Assembly (NCBI RefSeq): GCF_003112735.1
Contig: NZ_BFBR01000004.1
Location: forward strand, 1 to 64,000
Length of the DNA: 64,000 nucleotides
Origin: Candidatus Phycosocius bacilliformis
Lineage (GTDB): Bacteria; Pseudomonadota; Alphaproteobacteria; Caulobacterales; Aquidulcibacteraceae
Direction of reading: 5' to 3'
This document shows, one piece after another, positions 16,344 to 25,399 of this stretch (position 1 is the first letter of the stretch; each line of letters begins with the position of its first letter). The translations under genes were made by a program, and so were the position numbers. The notes below the pieces were generated by a model. The model did not search any database. It was not told the origin of the DNA and worked only from the letters and a program-made list of their open reading frames with translations.

Positions 16344-17543
16344 TCAGGTCGGGGTATCCGCGGCAGCCAGTCGCTCCTTCAAGGCGACACTGGCCCGTGT
16401 CTTGACGCTTTCACTGCGCAACTGGCCACACGCAGCCAGAATATCGCGTCCGCGTGGCGTGCGGATAGGGGCTGAATAACCTGCCCGGTTAACAATATCG
16501 GCAAAGGCATGGATTGTTTTCCAGTCCGAGCACTCATACGCCGTTCCGGGCCAGGGATTAAACGGGATCAGATTGACCTTGGCCGGGACCCCCGCCAACA
16601 GCTTAACCAGCGCACGCGCCTCTGACGGGCTGTCATTGACGCCTTTCAACATGACATATTCGAACGTCACACGCTTGGCATTATTGAGCCCGGGATAGGC
16701 CTTAATGGCCGCCATCAGTTCGGCCAATGGATATTTCTTATTGAGCGGGACCAGAACATCGCGCAAGGCGTCATTGGTCGCATGCAGACTAATCGCCAGC
16801 ATGGCCCCCGTCCGATTGCCCAATTCCTCAATCTTCGGCACCACGCCTGATGTCGACACCGTGATCCGCCGCCGCCCGATGGAGATACCCTCCCCGTCGC
16901 TGATCAGATCAATCGCCTTGGCGACTTCATCGAGATTATAGAGCGGCTCACCCATGCCCATAAACACGATGTTGGTCAGAGCCCTTCCATCGGTGGTCGA
17001 GGGCCATTCATCCAAATCATCGCGGGCAATCATGACTTGGGCGACAATTTCCGCAGCCGTCAGATTACGGACCAGTTTCTGCGTACCTGTGTGGCAAAAG
17101 GTGCAGGTCAAGGTACAACCCACTTGACTTGACACACAAAGAGCCCCTGAGCGGGCGACGTCTGGGATGAAAACCGTCTCAAACTCCACACCCGGTGCTG
17201 AGCGTATCAACCATTTGCGGGTGCCGTCGGCAGACACCAAGCGTTCAATGACTTCGGGTCGGTCAAGTGTGTGATGGACCTCCAACAGGGCGCGCAAATC
17301 CTTGCCAATATCGGTCATCACCCCAAAATCACGCGCACCGAAGAAATAAACCCAGCGCCAAATCTGTTGCGCGCGCATTTTGGCCTTTTTGGGTTCCACG
17401 CCCAAAGCCAGAACAGCCTCCCGCATCTCATCCAGCGTTAGGCCAACCAGCGAGGTACGCGCAGGCGCTGTCTCTGGCGCAACAGTCGCAGGAGAGTCAG
17501 CGGCAGCAGCGCGCCGATGGGAAAGATCAAGGGTGACGGTCAT
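16344..17543 (-). CDS. rlmN: Dual-specificity 23S rRNA/tRNA (adenine C2) methyltransferase RlmN
   Basis: 399 residues. The radical-SAM cluster motif CxxxCxxC is present in [15 protein letters not shown], with the RlmN/Cfr family Cys near the C-terminus ([11 protein letters not shown]). The N-terminal helical domain includes [21 protein letters not shown]. It methylates C2 of A2503 in 23S rRNA and of A37 in some tRNAs. Single gene, divergent from the phosphonate-type transporter. Confidence 0.96.
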   Translation of the reverse strand: MTVTLDLSHRRAAAADSPATVAPETAPARTSLVGLTLDEMREAVLALGVEPKKAKMRAQQIWRWVYFFGARDFGVMTDIGKDLRALLEVHHTLDRPEVIERLVSADGTRKWLIRSAPGVEFETVFIPDVARSGALCVSSQVGCTLTCTFCHTGTQKLVRNLTAAEIVAQVMIARDDLDEWPSTTDGRALTNIVFMGMGEPLYNLDEVAKAIDLISDGEGISIGRRRITVSTSGVVPKIEELGNRTGAMLAISLHATNDALRDVLVPLNKKYPLAELMAAIKAYPGLNNAKRVTFEYVMLKGVNDSPSEARALVKLLAGVPAKVNLIPFNPWPGTAYECSDWKTIHAFADIVNRAGYSAPIRTPRGRDILAACGQLRSESVKTRASVALKERLAAADTPT

Positions 17544-17615
17544 GGCGGCCCCATAGCATGTAAATTCGCTCCCGTCAGCGCCCCAATCCGCCGGGTACCA
17601 ACGGCTGCACGTCCA

Positions 17616-17633
17616 CTGTCACAGAACAGTCAT
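17616..17633 (+). promoter_or_regulatory. Candidate Pho box (PhoB site)
   Basis: The 18-bp element reads CTGTCAC-agaa-CAGTCAT, two 7-bp direct half-sites with a 4-bp spacer. By hand it agrees with the usual CTGTCAT-N4-CTGTCAT pattern at all but a few positions. It lies 67 bp upstream of the PhnC-PhnD start. Supports induction in phosphate starvation. Confidence 0.6.
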
Positions 17634-17700
17634 ACAGTGGCCGCGTGACTCTGGCGTCAAACACGCTAAACAGGCGGCTCAAGATCGTTTGTGGGGAAAA

Positions 17701-19593
17701 ATGACGATTCCTGTTCTTGAGGCCAAAGGGCTGTTTCGAACCTATGGTGCCCGCAAGGCACTCAATGACGTATCTATAACAGTCCAGCCCGGCGAAATGG
17801 TGGCCCTGATTGGGCCGTCTGGCTCGGGCAAGTCGACCCTGTTACGCAATGCAACCGGCCTCATCACCACCGATGAAGGGACTGGTAGTGTCAAGCTTCT
17901 GGGCATTGATGTGCAGAAAGACGGCAAGCTGGCCGACTCGGTGCGTCAGGCCCGTGCCCGCGTCGGTTTCGTGTTCCAACAATTCAATCTTGTCGGCCGA
18001 TTAAGCCTCTTCCAAAATGTGATGCTGGGCGCTTTGGGCCGCCTACCCTTCCTTCAAGGCTTCTTGGGCCAATGGCCTGAAGCGGATCAGAACCGCGCGA
18101 TGCAAGCCCTCGCCCGGGTTGGAGTTGCAGATTATGCCGCCCAACGCGCCAATACGCTGTCAGGTGGCCAGCAGCAGCGCGGTGCCATTGCCCGCGCGCT
18201 GGTGCAAGGAGCTGAGGCGATCTTCTTGGATGAGCCAGTAGCCTCGCTTGACCCGGTCTCGGCGCGCAAAGTGATGGAATTGCTGCGCGACCTCAATCAG
18301 CGCGACAATGTTACCGTTATCGTCACGCTTCACCAGATCGACTATGCGACCAAATTCTGCGACCGCATTGTCGCGCTCAAAGCGGGGCAAATTGTCTATG
18401 ATGGCCCAAAGGATGGATTGACGCGCGATCGGTTGATCGAAATCTATGGCGCGGAATTCGATGAAGAAACCGGCGATGCTGCTCCCAAGGAGGAGCCTGT
18501 CCCTGAAGCCGCAGGCCGCTCTGGCCAGACAATCTGGGAGAAGGCACTCCAATGGGCCTTGGTTCTTGCCATGGTCGTGGGCGGGGGATTTGCCTTGTGG
18601 CAACAGGCCAAGCCCCGCGAGACTGCCGATGTGATCTTCTCGATTCTCGCCACCGAAAACAGCCAGAATTTGGGTGAACGCTGGAAGCCCTTATTGGCCG
18701 ATATGGAAAAGCAGACCGGGCTCAAGATCAAACCCTATTTCCAAACAGGCTATGCGCCTTTGGTCACCGCCATGCAGTTCGGCCAGACCCAAGTGGGGTG
18801 GTTCTCAAACAAGCCTGGTTGGGAAGTGGTGAGTACGGGTAAGGCAGAAGTCTTCCTGCGCTCATCAGATCCGTCAGGCATTGATGGGTATAATTCGGTC
18901 GTGATCGTCAATAAGAACTCGCCTTTGACCATCGAGGACCTGTTGACATGTGATCGCAGCCGCGACTTCGGCATGGGGGATGCTAGCTCAACCTCGGGCA
19001 CATTGGCACCGATGACCTATCTGTTCGCCCCACGCAACATTAACCCGTCCAATTGTTTCAAGACTGTGCGCTCGGCCAATCATGAGGCCAATGTACGTTC
19101 AGTTGCGGCAGGTCTTTTGGAGGCGGCAACCAATAATTCCACCTCGCTGCAGGTTTTGGGGGCCCAAGACCCTGAGCTGATCAAGAAAGTGAAAGTGATC
19201 TGGACGTCACCAACCTTGCCCGAAGACCCAATCATCTGGCGCAAGGACCTCGACCCGGTGAAGAAACAGAAGATCCGCGCCTTCTTCCTTAATTACGGTC
19301 GCCAGGGCGATAAAGCCCAACAGGATCGTGAGCGCGCCATTCTGGCCTCGTTGAGCTTCGGGCTGTTCCAGCCTGCCAACAATGATCATTTGCTGCCGGT
19401 CCGGCAAATGCAAGCGACCGAAGACCTGATGAAAGCCCAGCAAACTGGCGATGTAGGTAAGATTGATGCGGCCAAAAAGGCCTTTGATGCCATCCAACTA
19501 GAAGCCGAGCAGGCCAAAGCGCGCGCTGTGCCGCCTCTGCCCAGCACGCCGACCGAAGGCTATGCGATTGAAGGAAAGGCGGTCAAAAAATGA
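17701..19593 (+). CDS. PhnC-PhnD fusion: phosphonate/phosphate-type ABC ATPase joined to binding protein
   Basis: 630 residues in one uninterrupted frame. Residues 1-255 are a complete ABC ATPase of the PhnC type: Walker A GPSGSGKST (38-46), signature LSGGQQQR (153-160), Walker B IFLDEP (174-179) and H-loop His211. An acidic, Pro-rich linker leads to one hydrophobic membrane segment at about 282-300. Residues about 305-590 form a PhnD-like binding domain (VIFSILATEN, PLVTAMQFGQTQVGWFSN, FGMGDASSTSGTLAPMTYLF). The predicted topology is ATPase in the cytosol and binding domain in the periplasm, tethered without a signal peptide. The ATG at 17701 follows GGGGAAAA. It overlaps phnE by 4 bp. Substrate among phosphonate, phosphite or phosphate not settled. 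Confidence 0.9.
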   Translation: MTIPVLEAKGLFRTYGARKALNDVSITVQPGEMVALIGPSGSGKSTLLRNATGLITTDEGTGSVKLLGIDVQKDGKLADSVRQARARVGFVFQQFNLVGRLSLFQNVMLGALGRLPFLQGFLGQWPEADQNRAMQALARVGVADYAAQRANTLSGGQQQRGAIARALVQGAEAIFLDEPVASLDPVSARKVMELLRDLNQRDNVTVIVTLHQIDYATKFCDRIVALKAGQIVYDGPKDGLTRDRLIEIYGAEFDEETGDAAPKEEPVPEAAGRSGQTIWEKALQWALVLAMVVGGGFALWQQAKPRETADVIFSILATENSQNLGERWKPLLADMEKQTGLKIKPYFQTGYAPLVTAMQFGQTQVGWFSNKPGWEVVSTGKAEVFLRSSDPSGIDGYNSVVIVNKNSPLTIEDLLTCDRSRDFGMGDASSTSGTLAPMTYLFAPRNINPSNCFKTVRSANHEANVRSVAAGLLEAATNNSTSLQVLGAQDPELIKKVKVIWTSPTLPEDPIIWRKDLDPVKKQKIRAFFLNYGRQGDKAQQDRERAILASLSFGLFQPANNDHLLPVRQMQATEDLMKAQQTGDVGKIDAAKKAFDAIQLEAEQAKARAVPPLPSTPTEGYAIEGKAVKK

Positions 19594-20420
19594 GTGCGAC
19601 CCCGATGAAAGCCACCGGCAATCTCAATCTGGGTGCGGTGCCCGCCCCTCCAACCCGCTCAGCCGCCGACCGCTTGTATGACCTCCTCGTCTGGGGCGGG
19701 ATCATCTTATTGCTCGTGATCAGCTTCGGACCGGCCGAGATTTCCAAAGTCACGCTGTTGTTCACCAATTCGGAGAATATGCAGACCTTTACCACGCGCC
19801 TGATCAATCCTGACTTTTCCGAATGGCGGGTCTATGCGCGCGAAATGTGGTTGACTGTGCAGGTCGCCATCTGGGGGACCTGCCTCGCGGTTGTGATGGC
19901 GATCCCGTTTGGTTTCATGTGCGCATCCAACGTCGCGCCATCTTGGCTTGTTTGGCCGATGCGGCGGCTGATGGACTTCCTGCGGTCGGTCAATGAATTG
20001 GTGCTGGGGCTGATCTTCATTGTGGCTGTGGGCTTGGGCCCGCTTGCAGGGGTGCTCGCCATCGCGCTGCATACCGCCGGGGTCTTGGCCAAACTGTTCT
20101 CAGAAGCCGTTGAATCGATCGACAGCCGCCCGGTCGAAGGCGTTCGCGCCACGGGGGCCACCAAATTGCACGAGATCATGTGGGGTGTCTTGCCCCAAGT
20201 CGCACCTTTGTGGACCTCTTATGCGCTCTATCGATTTGAGTCCAACTCCCGCTCGGCGACCGTGTTGGGCCTGATTGGGGCTGGCGGCATTGGCATGAAG
20301 CTGATGGAAAGCATGAATAGCTTCCAATATGAAAAGACAGCCGCCATCGGCATCATCATCGTGATTGCCGTGACCTTGATCGACATGTTGAGCCAGGCGA
20401 TGCGGTCACGCCTGCTGTAG
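19590..20420 (+). CDS. phnE: Phosphonate-type ABC transporter permease PhnE
   Basis: 276 residues with about six membrane segments. The EAA loop that docks on the ATPase is visible: SEAVESIDSRPVEGVRATGATKLHEIMWGVLPQV, followed by the SRSATVLGLIGAGGIG motif typical of PhnE. Its ATG overlaps the stop of the ATPase/binding-protein fusion (ATGA), so the two genes give equal amounts of product and form a complete importer. A terminator follows at 20446. No C-P lyase or phosphonatase genes are adjacent, so phosphate or phosphite uptake is as likely as phosphonate uptake. Confidence 0.93.
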   Translation: MSATPMKATGNLNLGAVPAPPTRSAADRLYDLLVWGGIILLLVISFGPAEISKVTLLFTNSENMQTFTTRLINPDFSEWRVYAREMWLTVQVAIWGTCLAVVMAIPFGFMCASNVAPSWLVWPMRRLMDFLRSVNELVLGLIFIVAVGLGPLAGVLAIALHTAGVLAKLFSEAVESIDSRPVEGVRATGATKLHEIMWGVLPQVAPLWTSYALYRFESNSRSATVLGLIGAGGIGMKLMESMNSFQYEKTAAIGIIIVIAVTLIDMLSQAMRSRLL

Positions 20421-20445
20421 TTTGCAGCCTGTGCAGGAAAACGAC

Positions 20446-20476
20446 AAAGGCCTGGCGTGATCGCCAGGCCTTTTTT
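20446..20476 (+). terminator. Rho-independent terminator after phnE
   Basis: A 12-bp perfect stem (20446-20457 with 20462-20473), 4-nt loop, and a run of six T (20471-20476). It lies 26 bp after the phnE stop and also separates it from the convergent cheZ gene. Confidence 0.9.
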
Positions 20477-20496
20477 CTTTTCAGACGCTGTTTGGT

Positions 20497-21177
20497 TTAG
20501 CCGAACAGTTTATCAAGATCGGCTTGATCCATCGATTCACCGCCTTCAGAGCCGAACAAGGCGTCAATCTCGTCTTGGGCGACTTCAGGGCCGTTGAGCG
20601 CGGGACCGTTCAAGAGATTTTCCTTGCGGCGACGATCTTCCAACGTCTCTTCTAGTTCGGCATCTTCCACACCCATGACATTGGCAAAGCGCTCGAGGCG
20701 TTGCTCAATATGGGTCAATGTATCAACCACTTTCTTGATGCGCTGACCGGTGATGTCTTGGAAGGTGCAGGCCTCGAAAATCTCCATCATCTTCTCATTG
20801 ACCAACGCCTGATAGGCGTCTGGATCGCTGGTATCTGCAGCCATGACCTCTTCGGCCACCGCCATGATGGTGTTGGTGGCTTCGGCGGTATGTTGTACGA
20901 CGGCGTGGAGTTCTGCACCGGCTCCGGGGATGCGATCTTCGCTCAGGTCATTGGGGCGCAGATTGGAAATCTCAAGCCGTGTCCGCTGAATGTAGGAGGA
21001 GATGTAGCGCATCTCGTCAAACAGGCTTCGGTCGAGCGAACTGAAAAACATTTGCATGGCTTCGCTCATTTGCGAAGCCAAGTTCAAGACCTCACCAAGA
21101 CGGGGATCTTTAAGGTCAGCCCCTTTCAGCGCCGTGATGGCATCGCGAACTTTGTTAGCTACTTCTGGTGACGGCAT
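20497..21177 (-). CDS. cheZ: CheZ-family protein phosphatase
   Basis: 226 residues, almost wholly helical. The catalytic CheZ motif is clear in EACTFQDITGQRIKKVVDTL (Gln within QD..GQ acts on phospho-CheY). The C-terminus holds two short acidic repeats, DEIDALFG and ADLDKLFG, resembling the CheY-binding tail of enterobacterial CheZ. A GTG at 21183 is possible, but the ATG at 21177 has a GA-rich ribosome site at proper distance. It lies downstream of cheY in the same direction and should dephosphorylate that CheY to reset flagellar switching. Confidence 0.9.
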   Translation of the reverse strand: MPSPEVANKVRDAITALKGADLKDPRLGEVLNLASQMSEAMQMFFSSLDRSLFDEMRYISSYIQRTRLEISNLRPNDLSEDRIPGAGAELHAVVQHTAEATNTIMAVAEEVMAADTSDPDAYQALVNEKMMEIFEACTFQDITGQRIKKVVDTLTHIEQRLERFANVMGVEDAELEETLEDRRRKENLLNGPALNGPEVAQDEIDALFGSEGGESMDQADLDKLFG

Positions 21178-21221
21178 CGTCACACCCCCCTCTTGAAAAA
21201 CACAAACAGCGATCGGCAGGA

Positions 21222-21608
21222 TCAGAAGTCGCCCAGCACCGAGGCGATCTTGGCCTTCAACGTCTGGGCGTTGAATGGCTTTACGATATAGTTGTTCACG
21301 CCTGCTTTTTTGGCAGCGATGACGTTTTCAGTTTTTGATTCCGCCGTCACCATGATGAATGGTGTTGGCTTCAGGATTTCATCTGCGCGCACCTCGCGCA
21401 GCAGCTCATAACCTGTCATGGGTTCCATGTTCCAATCGGAAATGACCAGACCATATTTGGTTTTTTTCATCTTCTCGAGGGCCTCACGGCCGTCGGCCGC
21501 TTCATCAACATTCTCAAAACCAAGCTGTTTCAAGAGGTTGCGAATGATGCGCACCATCGTTTGATAATCATCGACGACTAACACTGGCGCGTTCAGATCC
21601 ACTGCCAT
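21222..21608 (-). CDS. cheY: Chemotaxis response regulator CheY
   Basis: 128 residues: a single receiver domain with no output domain. The acidic pocket Asp13-Asp14, phospho-acceptor Asp58 (SDWNMEPMTG), switch Thr88, Tyr107 and Lys110 (VKPF) are all present. AAGGAG precedes the ATG. It is the first gene of the cheY-cheZ pair. No kinase, receptor or methylation genes of a chemotaxis operon are nearby, so the signal must come from CheA encoded elsewhere. Confidence 0.95.
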   Translation of the reverse strand: MAVDLNAPVLVVDDYQTMVRIIRNLLKQLGFENVDEAADGREALEKMKKTKYGLVISDWNMEPMTGYELLREVRADEILKPTPFIMVTAESKTENVIAAKKAGVNNYIVKPFNAQTLKAKIASVLGDF

Positions 21609-21655
21609 ACAACTTCTCCTTCGGTGGCTTCGGCCACTCTCACCCCACGGTTAAA

Positions 21656-21677
21656 AGCCCTATATCAGTTGAGGGCT
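21656..21677. other. Inverted repeat between cheY and phaJ
   Basis: AGCCC (21656-21660) and GGGCT (21673-21677) flank an AT-rich 12-nt centre in the divergent promoter region. Short, possibly a regulatory dyad. Confidence 0.25.
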
Positions 21678-21714
21678 AAAGAAGCGTGAATCACGACCTA
21701 GACGAGGACATGCC

Positions 21715-22149
21715 ATGCCCAATGCCGCATCCGGCTTTTATTTCGAAGAACTCAGTATTGGTCAGGTTGCTGAATCAGCCCGGACTGTCACAGAAGCTGA
21801 CATCCTCATGTTTGGGGCAGCTTCAGGCGACATGAACCCAGTTCATTTCGATGCAGCATTTGCCGCTACCACACGGTTTGAGGAGCGCATTGCCCATGGG
21901 ATGCTGACCGCAAGCCATGTCTCTGCGCTCATTGGCATGCGTCTACCGGGGCCAGGATCGGTTTATGTCAGCCAGAGCTTGCAATTCAAGCGACCAGTCA
22001 AAATTGGCGCGACAGTCACCACGCGCGTCGAAGTTACAGCGCTCGATCCTGCCAAAGGCTTTGTCACCCTGTCGACAACCTGCCTCATCGCTGGCAAAGC
22101 GGTGTTGTCGGGTGAAGCAGTTGTCATGGTGGCCAAACGCGAGGGCTAA
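21715..22149 (+). CDS. MaoC-family (R)-specific enoyl-CoA hydratase, PhaJ-like
   Basis: 144 residues, a single hot-dog domain. The hydratase motif lies in DILMFGAASGDMNPVHFDAAFA (catalytic Asp and His), followed by RIAHGMLTASHVSALIGMRLPGPGSVY. PhaJ-type enzymes turn trans-2-enoyl-CoA into (R)-3-hydroxyacyl-CoA for polyhydroxyalkanoate synthesis; that role fits the PHB genes at 30.7-34.6 kb, though MaoC proteins have other roles. GAGGA precedes the ATG. Its stop overlaps the ribF start by one base. Confidence 0.85.
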   Translation: MPNAASGFYFEELSIGQVAESARTVTEADILMFGAASGDMNPVHFDAAFAATTRFEERIAHGMLTASHVSALIGMRLPGPGSVYVSQSLQFKRPVKIGATVTTRVEVTALDPAKGFVTLSTTCLIAGKAVLSGEAVVMVAKREG

Positions 22150-23084
22150 TGCAGAGTTTCAGTGCCAGGACAGAGGTGCCAGAACAGGCCCAAGGTGCCA
22201 CCATGGCCTTGGGTGCTTTTGACGGCTTGCATCTCGGCCATGTGGCGGTCTTGCGTGCCGCCCAGGAAGCAAGGCCTGACCGGCTGCTTGCGGTTGCGGC
22301 CTTCGAGCCTCCGCCCAAATGCTATTTTGCGGCACCAGAATCGCCCTCGTTTCGTCTGAACACACCCCGTCTCCGAGCTGAGCGGGCAGCCGATGTCGGC
22401 GCAGAATTCATGTTCGAAATCCCATTTGATGCTGCCATGGCCGGCATGGCGGCTGCCGATTTCATCCGTGACATTTTGGTTGGCCATCTTAAGCCCTGCC
22501 ATGTCACCGTTGGTCACGATTTCCGCTTTGGCTGCGACCGACGCGGCGATGGGGCAATGCTTCGTGCGATGGGGGAAGACCTTGGTTTCGGTGTCACCAT
22601 CGTTGAGCCGGTTCTCGATCATTCGGGTATACGTTATTCCTCGACCCGGGTGCGTGAGGCCCTTAAGGCCGGGCATCTTGCCATGGTCACCACCTTATTG
22701 GGTCGACCATGGCGGGTTGAAGGCATGGTGATCCATGGCGAAAAGCGCGGCCGAACCATCGGCTTTCCCACTGCCAATTTTCATCTTGAAGACCAACTTG
22801 CGCCACGCTTTGGCGTTTATGCGGTCCGGGTCAATGTGCTGGGAGACCCCAAATGGTATAGTGGGGTAGCCAATTTCGGGCGCACCCCCACGACAGGACT
22901 GCGACAGCCCTTGTTTGAGGTCAATTTGTTCGATTTTGAGGGCGATCTATACGGCAAGCGGCTGGAAGTTGGCCTGCATGCATTCCTGCGTCCTGAAATG
23001 AAATTCCCCAGCCTTGACGATTTAGTCTCCCAAATTGGCCGTGATGCCGACGAGGCCGCCCAGATTCTTTCTGTGGTGGCCTAG
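22149..23084 (+). CDS. ribF: Bifunctional riboflavin kinase/FAD synthetase
   Basis: 311 residues, the usual RibF length. The N-terminal FAD synthetase half has MALGAFDGLHLGHVAVL (nucleotidyltransferase HxGH-like motif) and SSTRVREALKAGHLAMVTTLLGRPW. The C-terminal kinase half has GMVIHGEKRGRTIGFPTANF and FEVNLFDFEGDLYGKRLEVGLHAFLRPEMKFPS. It makes FMN and FAD from riboflavin. Cotranscribed with the MaoC gene (1-bp overlap), convergent with the DUF971 gene. Confidence 0.97.
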   Translation: MQSFSARTEVPEQAQGATMALGAFDGLHLGHVAVLRAAQEARPDRLLAVAAFEPPPKCYFAAPESPSFRLNTPRLRAERAADVGAEFMFEIPFDAAMAGMAAADFIRDILVGHLKPCHVTVGHDFRFGCDRRGDGAMLRAMGEDLGFGVTIVEPVLDHSGIRYSSTRVREALKAGHLAMVTTLLGRPWRVEGMVIHGEKRGRTIGFPTANFHLEDQLAPRFGVYAVRVNVLGDPKWYSGVANFGRTPTTGLRQPLFEVNLFDFEGDLYGKRLEVGLHAFLRPEMKFPSLDDLVSQIGRDADEAAQILSVVA

Positions 23085-23090
23085 ACCGCC

Positions 23091-23456
23091 TCAGGTTTCG
23101 CCCACAGCACGGCGATAATCCGCCAAGAGACGATCCTGATCTCGACCCAGACGATAGAGCCAATCCCACGTAAAAATTCCGCTGTCGTGACCATCATCAA
23201 AGATGAGCCGAACCGCATAACGACCGACTGGTTCTGCCCGCAAAACGCCAACATCGCCTTTGCCGGCGACCCACTTCTTGCCAGCCGCAGAATGGCCTTG
23301 GACTTCTGCGGAGGGGCTTTCAACACGTAAAAGCTCATAGGGGATCTCGAACGTCATCCCATCGTCGAACCGGGCGCGCAAGGATTTGGCGCTGGCCTGA
23401 AACACCAGCTCAACCGGCCACGGGCGCGCGACAGTCTCAGCGTCCGTGTTAGGCAT
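23091..23456 (-). CDS. DUF971 (gamma-butyrobetaine hydroxylase-like N-terminal domain) protein
   Basis: 121 residues from the ATG at 23456. The domain is recognised by [39 protein letters not shown] and by [28 protein letters not shown]. Similar domains occur in proteins tied to Fe-S or apbC/Mrp functions, but the exact role of the free-standing form is unknown. The start overlaps the end of the Trm112-like gene by 8 bp; it is the last gene of a run also containing the LON-domain gene. Confidence 0.85.
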   Translation of the reverse strand: MPNTDAETVARPWPVELVFQASAKSLRARFDDGMTFEIPYELLRVESPSAEVQGHSAAGKKWVAGKGDVGVLRAEPVGRYAVRLIFDDGHDSGIFTWDWLYRLGRDQDRLLADYRRAVGET

Positions 23457-23661
23457 CGGAAATCTCTCGCGCTTCGCCCGCCAGCATAATCGGCACACCA
23501 TCACGGATCGGGTAGGCAAGACCGGCCGCTTTAGAGACCAATTCACCACGCGAACGGTCATAGGTCAAAGGGGTTCGCGAGACCGGACAAACGAGGATTT
23601 CCAGAAGACGCGGGTCAATCTCGCGGCCCTCCATTGCTGCAGTCTTGGGTGTTTCAGTCAT
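23449..23661 (-). CDS. Trm112-like family protein
   Basis: 70 residues. The signature [17 protein letters not shown], then [21 protein letters not shown], marks the Trm112/YcaR family, a small zinc-ribbon-like fold. Here only one Cys of the usual metal site is kept (CPVS), as in many bacterial members. In eukaryotes Trm112 activates methyltransferases; the bacterial role is uncertain. Overlaps both neighbours (ATGA with the LON gene). Confidence 0.88.
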   Translation of the reverse strand: MTETPKTAAMEGREIDPRLLEILVCPVSRTPLTYDRSRGELVSKAAGLAYPIRDGVPIMLAGEAREISDA

Positions 23662-24332
23662 TGCAGGGGTCTCTCCTCATCGTCGGCTTCTTCACCGCCG
23701 CGGCCTTGGTCCATGTTCAAGAGCGCGATCAACACGTCACGCCGGTCTTCGATTGTCGCGGCTTCCAGAAGAGCCTGCTTCTCAATGGGTGCGAATGGGC
23801 ACAAGGCCGAGAGGGCATTGACCAATGGCTCAGCCTGAGCCTGATCGATCGAGCCCCAGTCCGCATTCAGATTGTTGCGATCAAGATAGGCGCGTAACGC
23901 CTCAAGAAGGTTGGTTCGGTCAAAGCCGGCAAACGACCCTACAGGTTTAAGATCGTCGGCAAAGCTTTGCCAATCGGCCGTCACCTGGCGATAGGGTGTT
24001 GGAGCCCGATATTCGCGCGCCACCACAAAGCGGCATATGCCCGTCAAAGTGATCAGATAGCGCCCATCTTCGGTCTCCGTGAAAGAGGTCAGTTTACCCA
24101 CACAGCCGACCCGAGACAGGCCTGGTCGTTCGGGGTCGCCGGTACCATCTGGCTGGATCATGCCAATCAACCGATTTCCGGTCAGGGCATCATCAATCAT
24201 ATTGAGATATCGTGGCTCGAAAATGTTGAGGGGCAATTGCCCACGCGGAAACAAGAGCGCGCCCGTCAAGGGAAACACCGGAATGGTGGCGGGCAGATCG
24301 CCAGGCTTACGATAGACATAACCTGCTACCAT
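23658..24332 (-). CDS. LON peptidase substrate-binding domain protein
   Basis: 224 residues containing only the LON N-terminal domain: [35 protein letters not shown], then [15 protein letters not shown]. No AAA or protease part is present. Such stand-alone proteins are common in alphaproteobacteria and have no firm function; substrate binding or chaperone-like action is assumed. It lies 33 bp after the CnoX gene and overlaps the Trm112-like gene. Confidence 0.9.
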   Translation of the reverse strand: MVAGYVYRKPGDLPATIPVFPLTGALLFPRGQLPLNIFEPRYLNMIDDALTGNRLIGMIQPDGTGDPERPGLSRVGCVGKLTSFTETEDGRYLITLTGICRFVVAREYRAPTPYRQVTADWQSFADDLKPVGSFAGFDRTNLLEALRAYLDRNNLNADWGSIDQAQAEPLVNALSALCPFAPIEKQALLEAATIEDRRDVLIALLNMDQGRGGEEADDEERPLQ

Positions 24333-24365
24333 GACTTCATCTGCCTCGCTGCTTTTGGTCAGGCC

Positions 24366-25289
24366 TTAAGAAAACAGAATGGCCGACAATTTGCGCCGCC
24401 CTTGACGGGTAACCTCCGCGGTCGGGCCTGCAGCATCAAACAGCTTCAACAATTGCTTACGCGCCGCATCGTCCTGCCATGACCGGTCGGTTTTGATAAT
24501 GAACAACAAATGTTCAGCAGCGGTCTCGAAATCACCATTGGCGATTTCAGCTTTGGCAAGCTCAAACCGGGCCTCAAGATCATCGGGTGCTTCCGCTAAA
24601 GTGGCGTTCAAGACGGCGGCATCGCCAGCATGGGCAACATCATGGATCAAGTCGATTTGGGCCTGTACGCTGATCACATCAGGATCTTTCTGCTTGGCCT
24701 TGGGAATGCTGGCCAAAATCTCCTGTGCGCGATCAAGCTCGCCTCCCAACACATAAACGCGGGCAAGACCCGCCAAGGCCTTAGGGTTTTCAGGATCAAG
24801 GCCTGCCGCTTGGGCGAAGGATTGAGCCGCACCGCCCAAATCGCCCAGCTCGAGGCTTTCCTTGCCCGCCGCGACCAGCTCTTCCAACCCGGCCGGCTGT
24901 GCTCCGGCCAAGCGGTCCACTAAAGCTTTGATCTGGCTTTCAGGTTGTGCACCCATGAAACCGTCAACCGGGCGCCCCTTGTCAAAGGCAAATACGGCAG
25001 GGATGGATTGCACACGCAATTGCCCGGCGATGGCGGGATGCTCATCAATATTGATCTTGACCAGCTTTACCCTGCCATTGGCGGCTTTCACCACTTTTTC
25101 CAGCGTCGGCGTCAAAGTGCGGCAAGGCCCACACCAAGGGGCCCAGAAATCGACCAAGACCGGGGTCTCCATCGAGACATCGATGACGTCGGCCTTAAAG
25201 CTCTGGTCGCTGCCATCTTTGATCAAGCCAGTAGGGTCTGCGGTCGCACCGGTCTTAGGTTTTGACGCGCCTAAACCAATCAATGCCAT
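24366..25289 (-). CDS. Thioredoxin-fold co-chaperone CnoX (YbbN) family protein
   Basis: 307 residues from the ATG at 25289 (a TTG at 25337 would add 16 charged residues). The N-terminal thioredoxin domain has the active site WAPWCGPC followed by VQSIPAVFAFDKG (cis-Pro). The C-terminal half is helical with TPR-like repeats (SFAQAAGLDPENPKALAGLARVYVLGGELDRAQ). CnoX proteins protect substrates from oxidative aggregation and hand them to GroEL or DnaK. The CGPC here should be redox-active, unlike the E. coli form. First gene of the run down to DUF971. Confidence 0.9.
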   Translation of the reverse strand: MALIGLGASKPKTGATADPTGLIKDGSDQSFKADVIDVSMETPVLVDFWAPWCGPCRTLTPTLEKVVKAANGRVKLVKINIDEHPAIAGQLRVQSIPAVFAFDKGRPVDGFMGAQPESQIKALVDRLAGAQPAGLEELVAAGKESLELGDLGGAAQSFAQAAGLDPENPKALAGLARVYVLGGELDRAQEILASIPKAKQKDPDVISVQAQIDLIHDVAHAGDAAVLNATLAEAPDDLEARFELAKAEIANGDFETAAEHLLFIIKTDRSWQDDAARKQLLKLFDAAGPTAEVTRQGRRKLSAILFS

Positions 25290-25399
25290 GGCTGTGTTCG
25301 TGCCGGTGGCACGCTCCTCTTGATCGCGGTCTTTCAAAGACCAGTTTATGGGCTAGACATGGGCGCGCGCGGGTCTGGTTGCAAGGCAAAACATGCGTT

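Noticed and set aside
17701-19593. PhnC and PhnD as two genes with a sequencing frameshift
   Set aside because: The frame is continuous, a plausible linker and a membrane helix join the domains, and the second domain has no own start or signal peptide.
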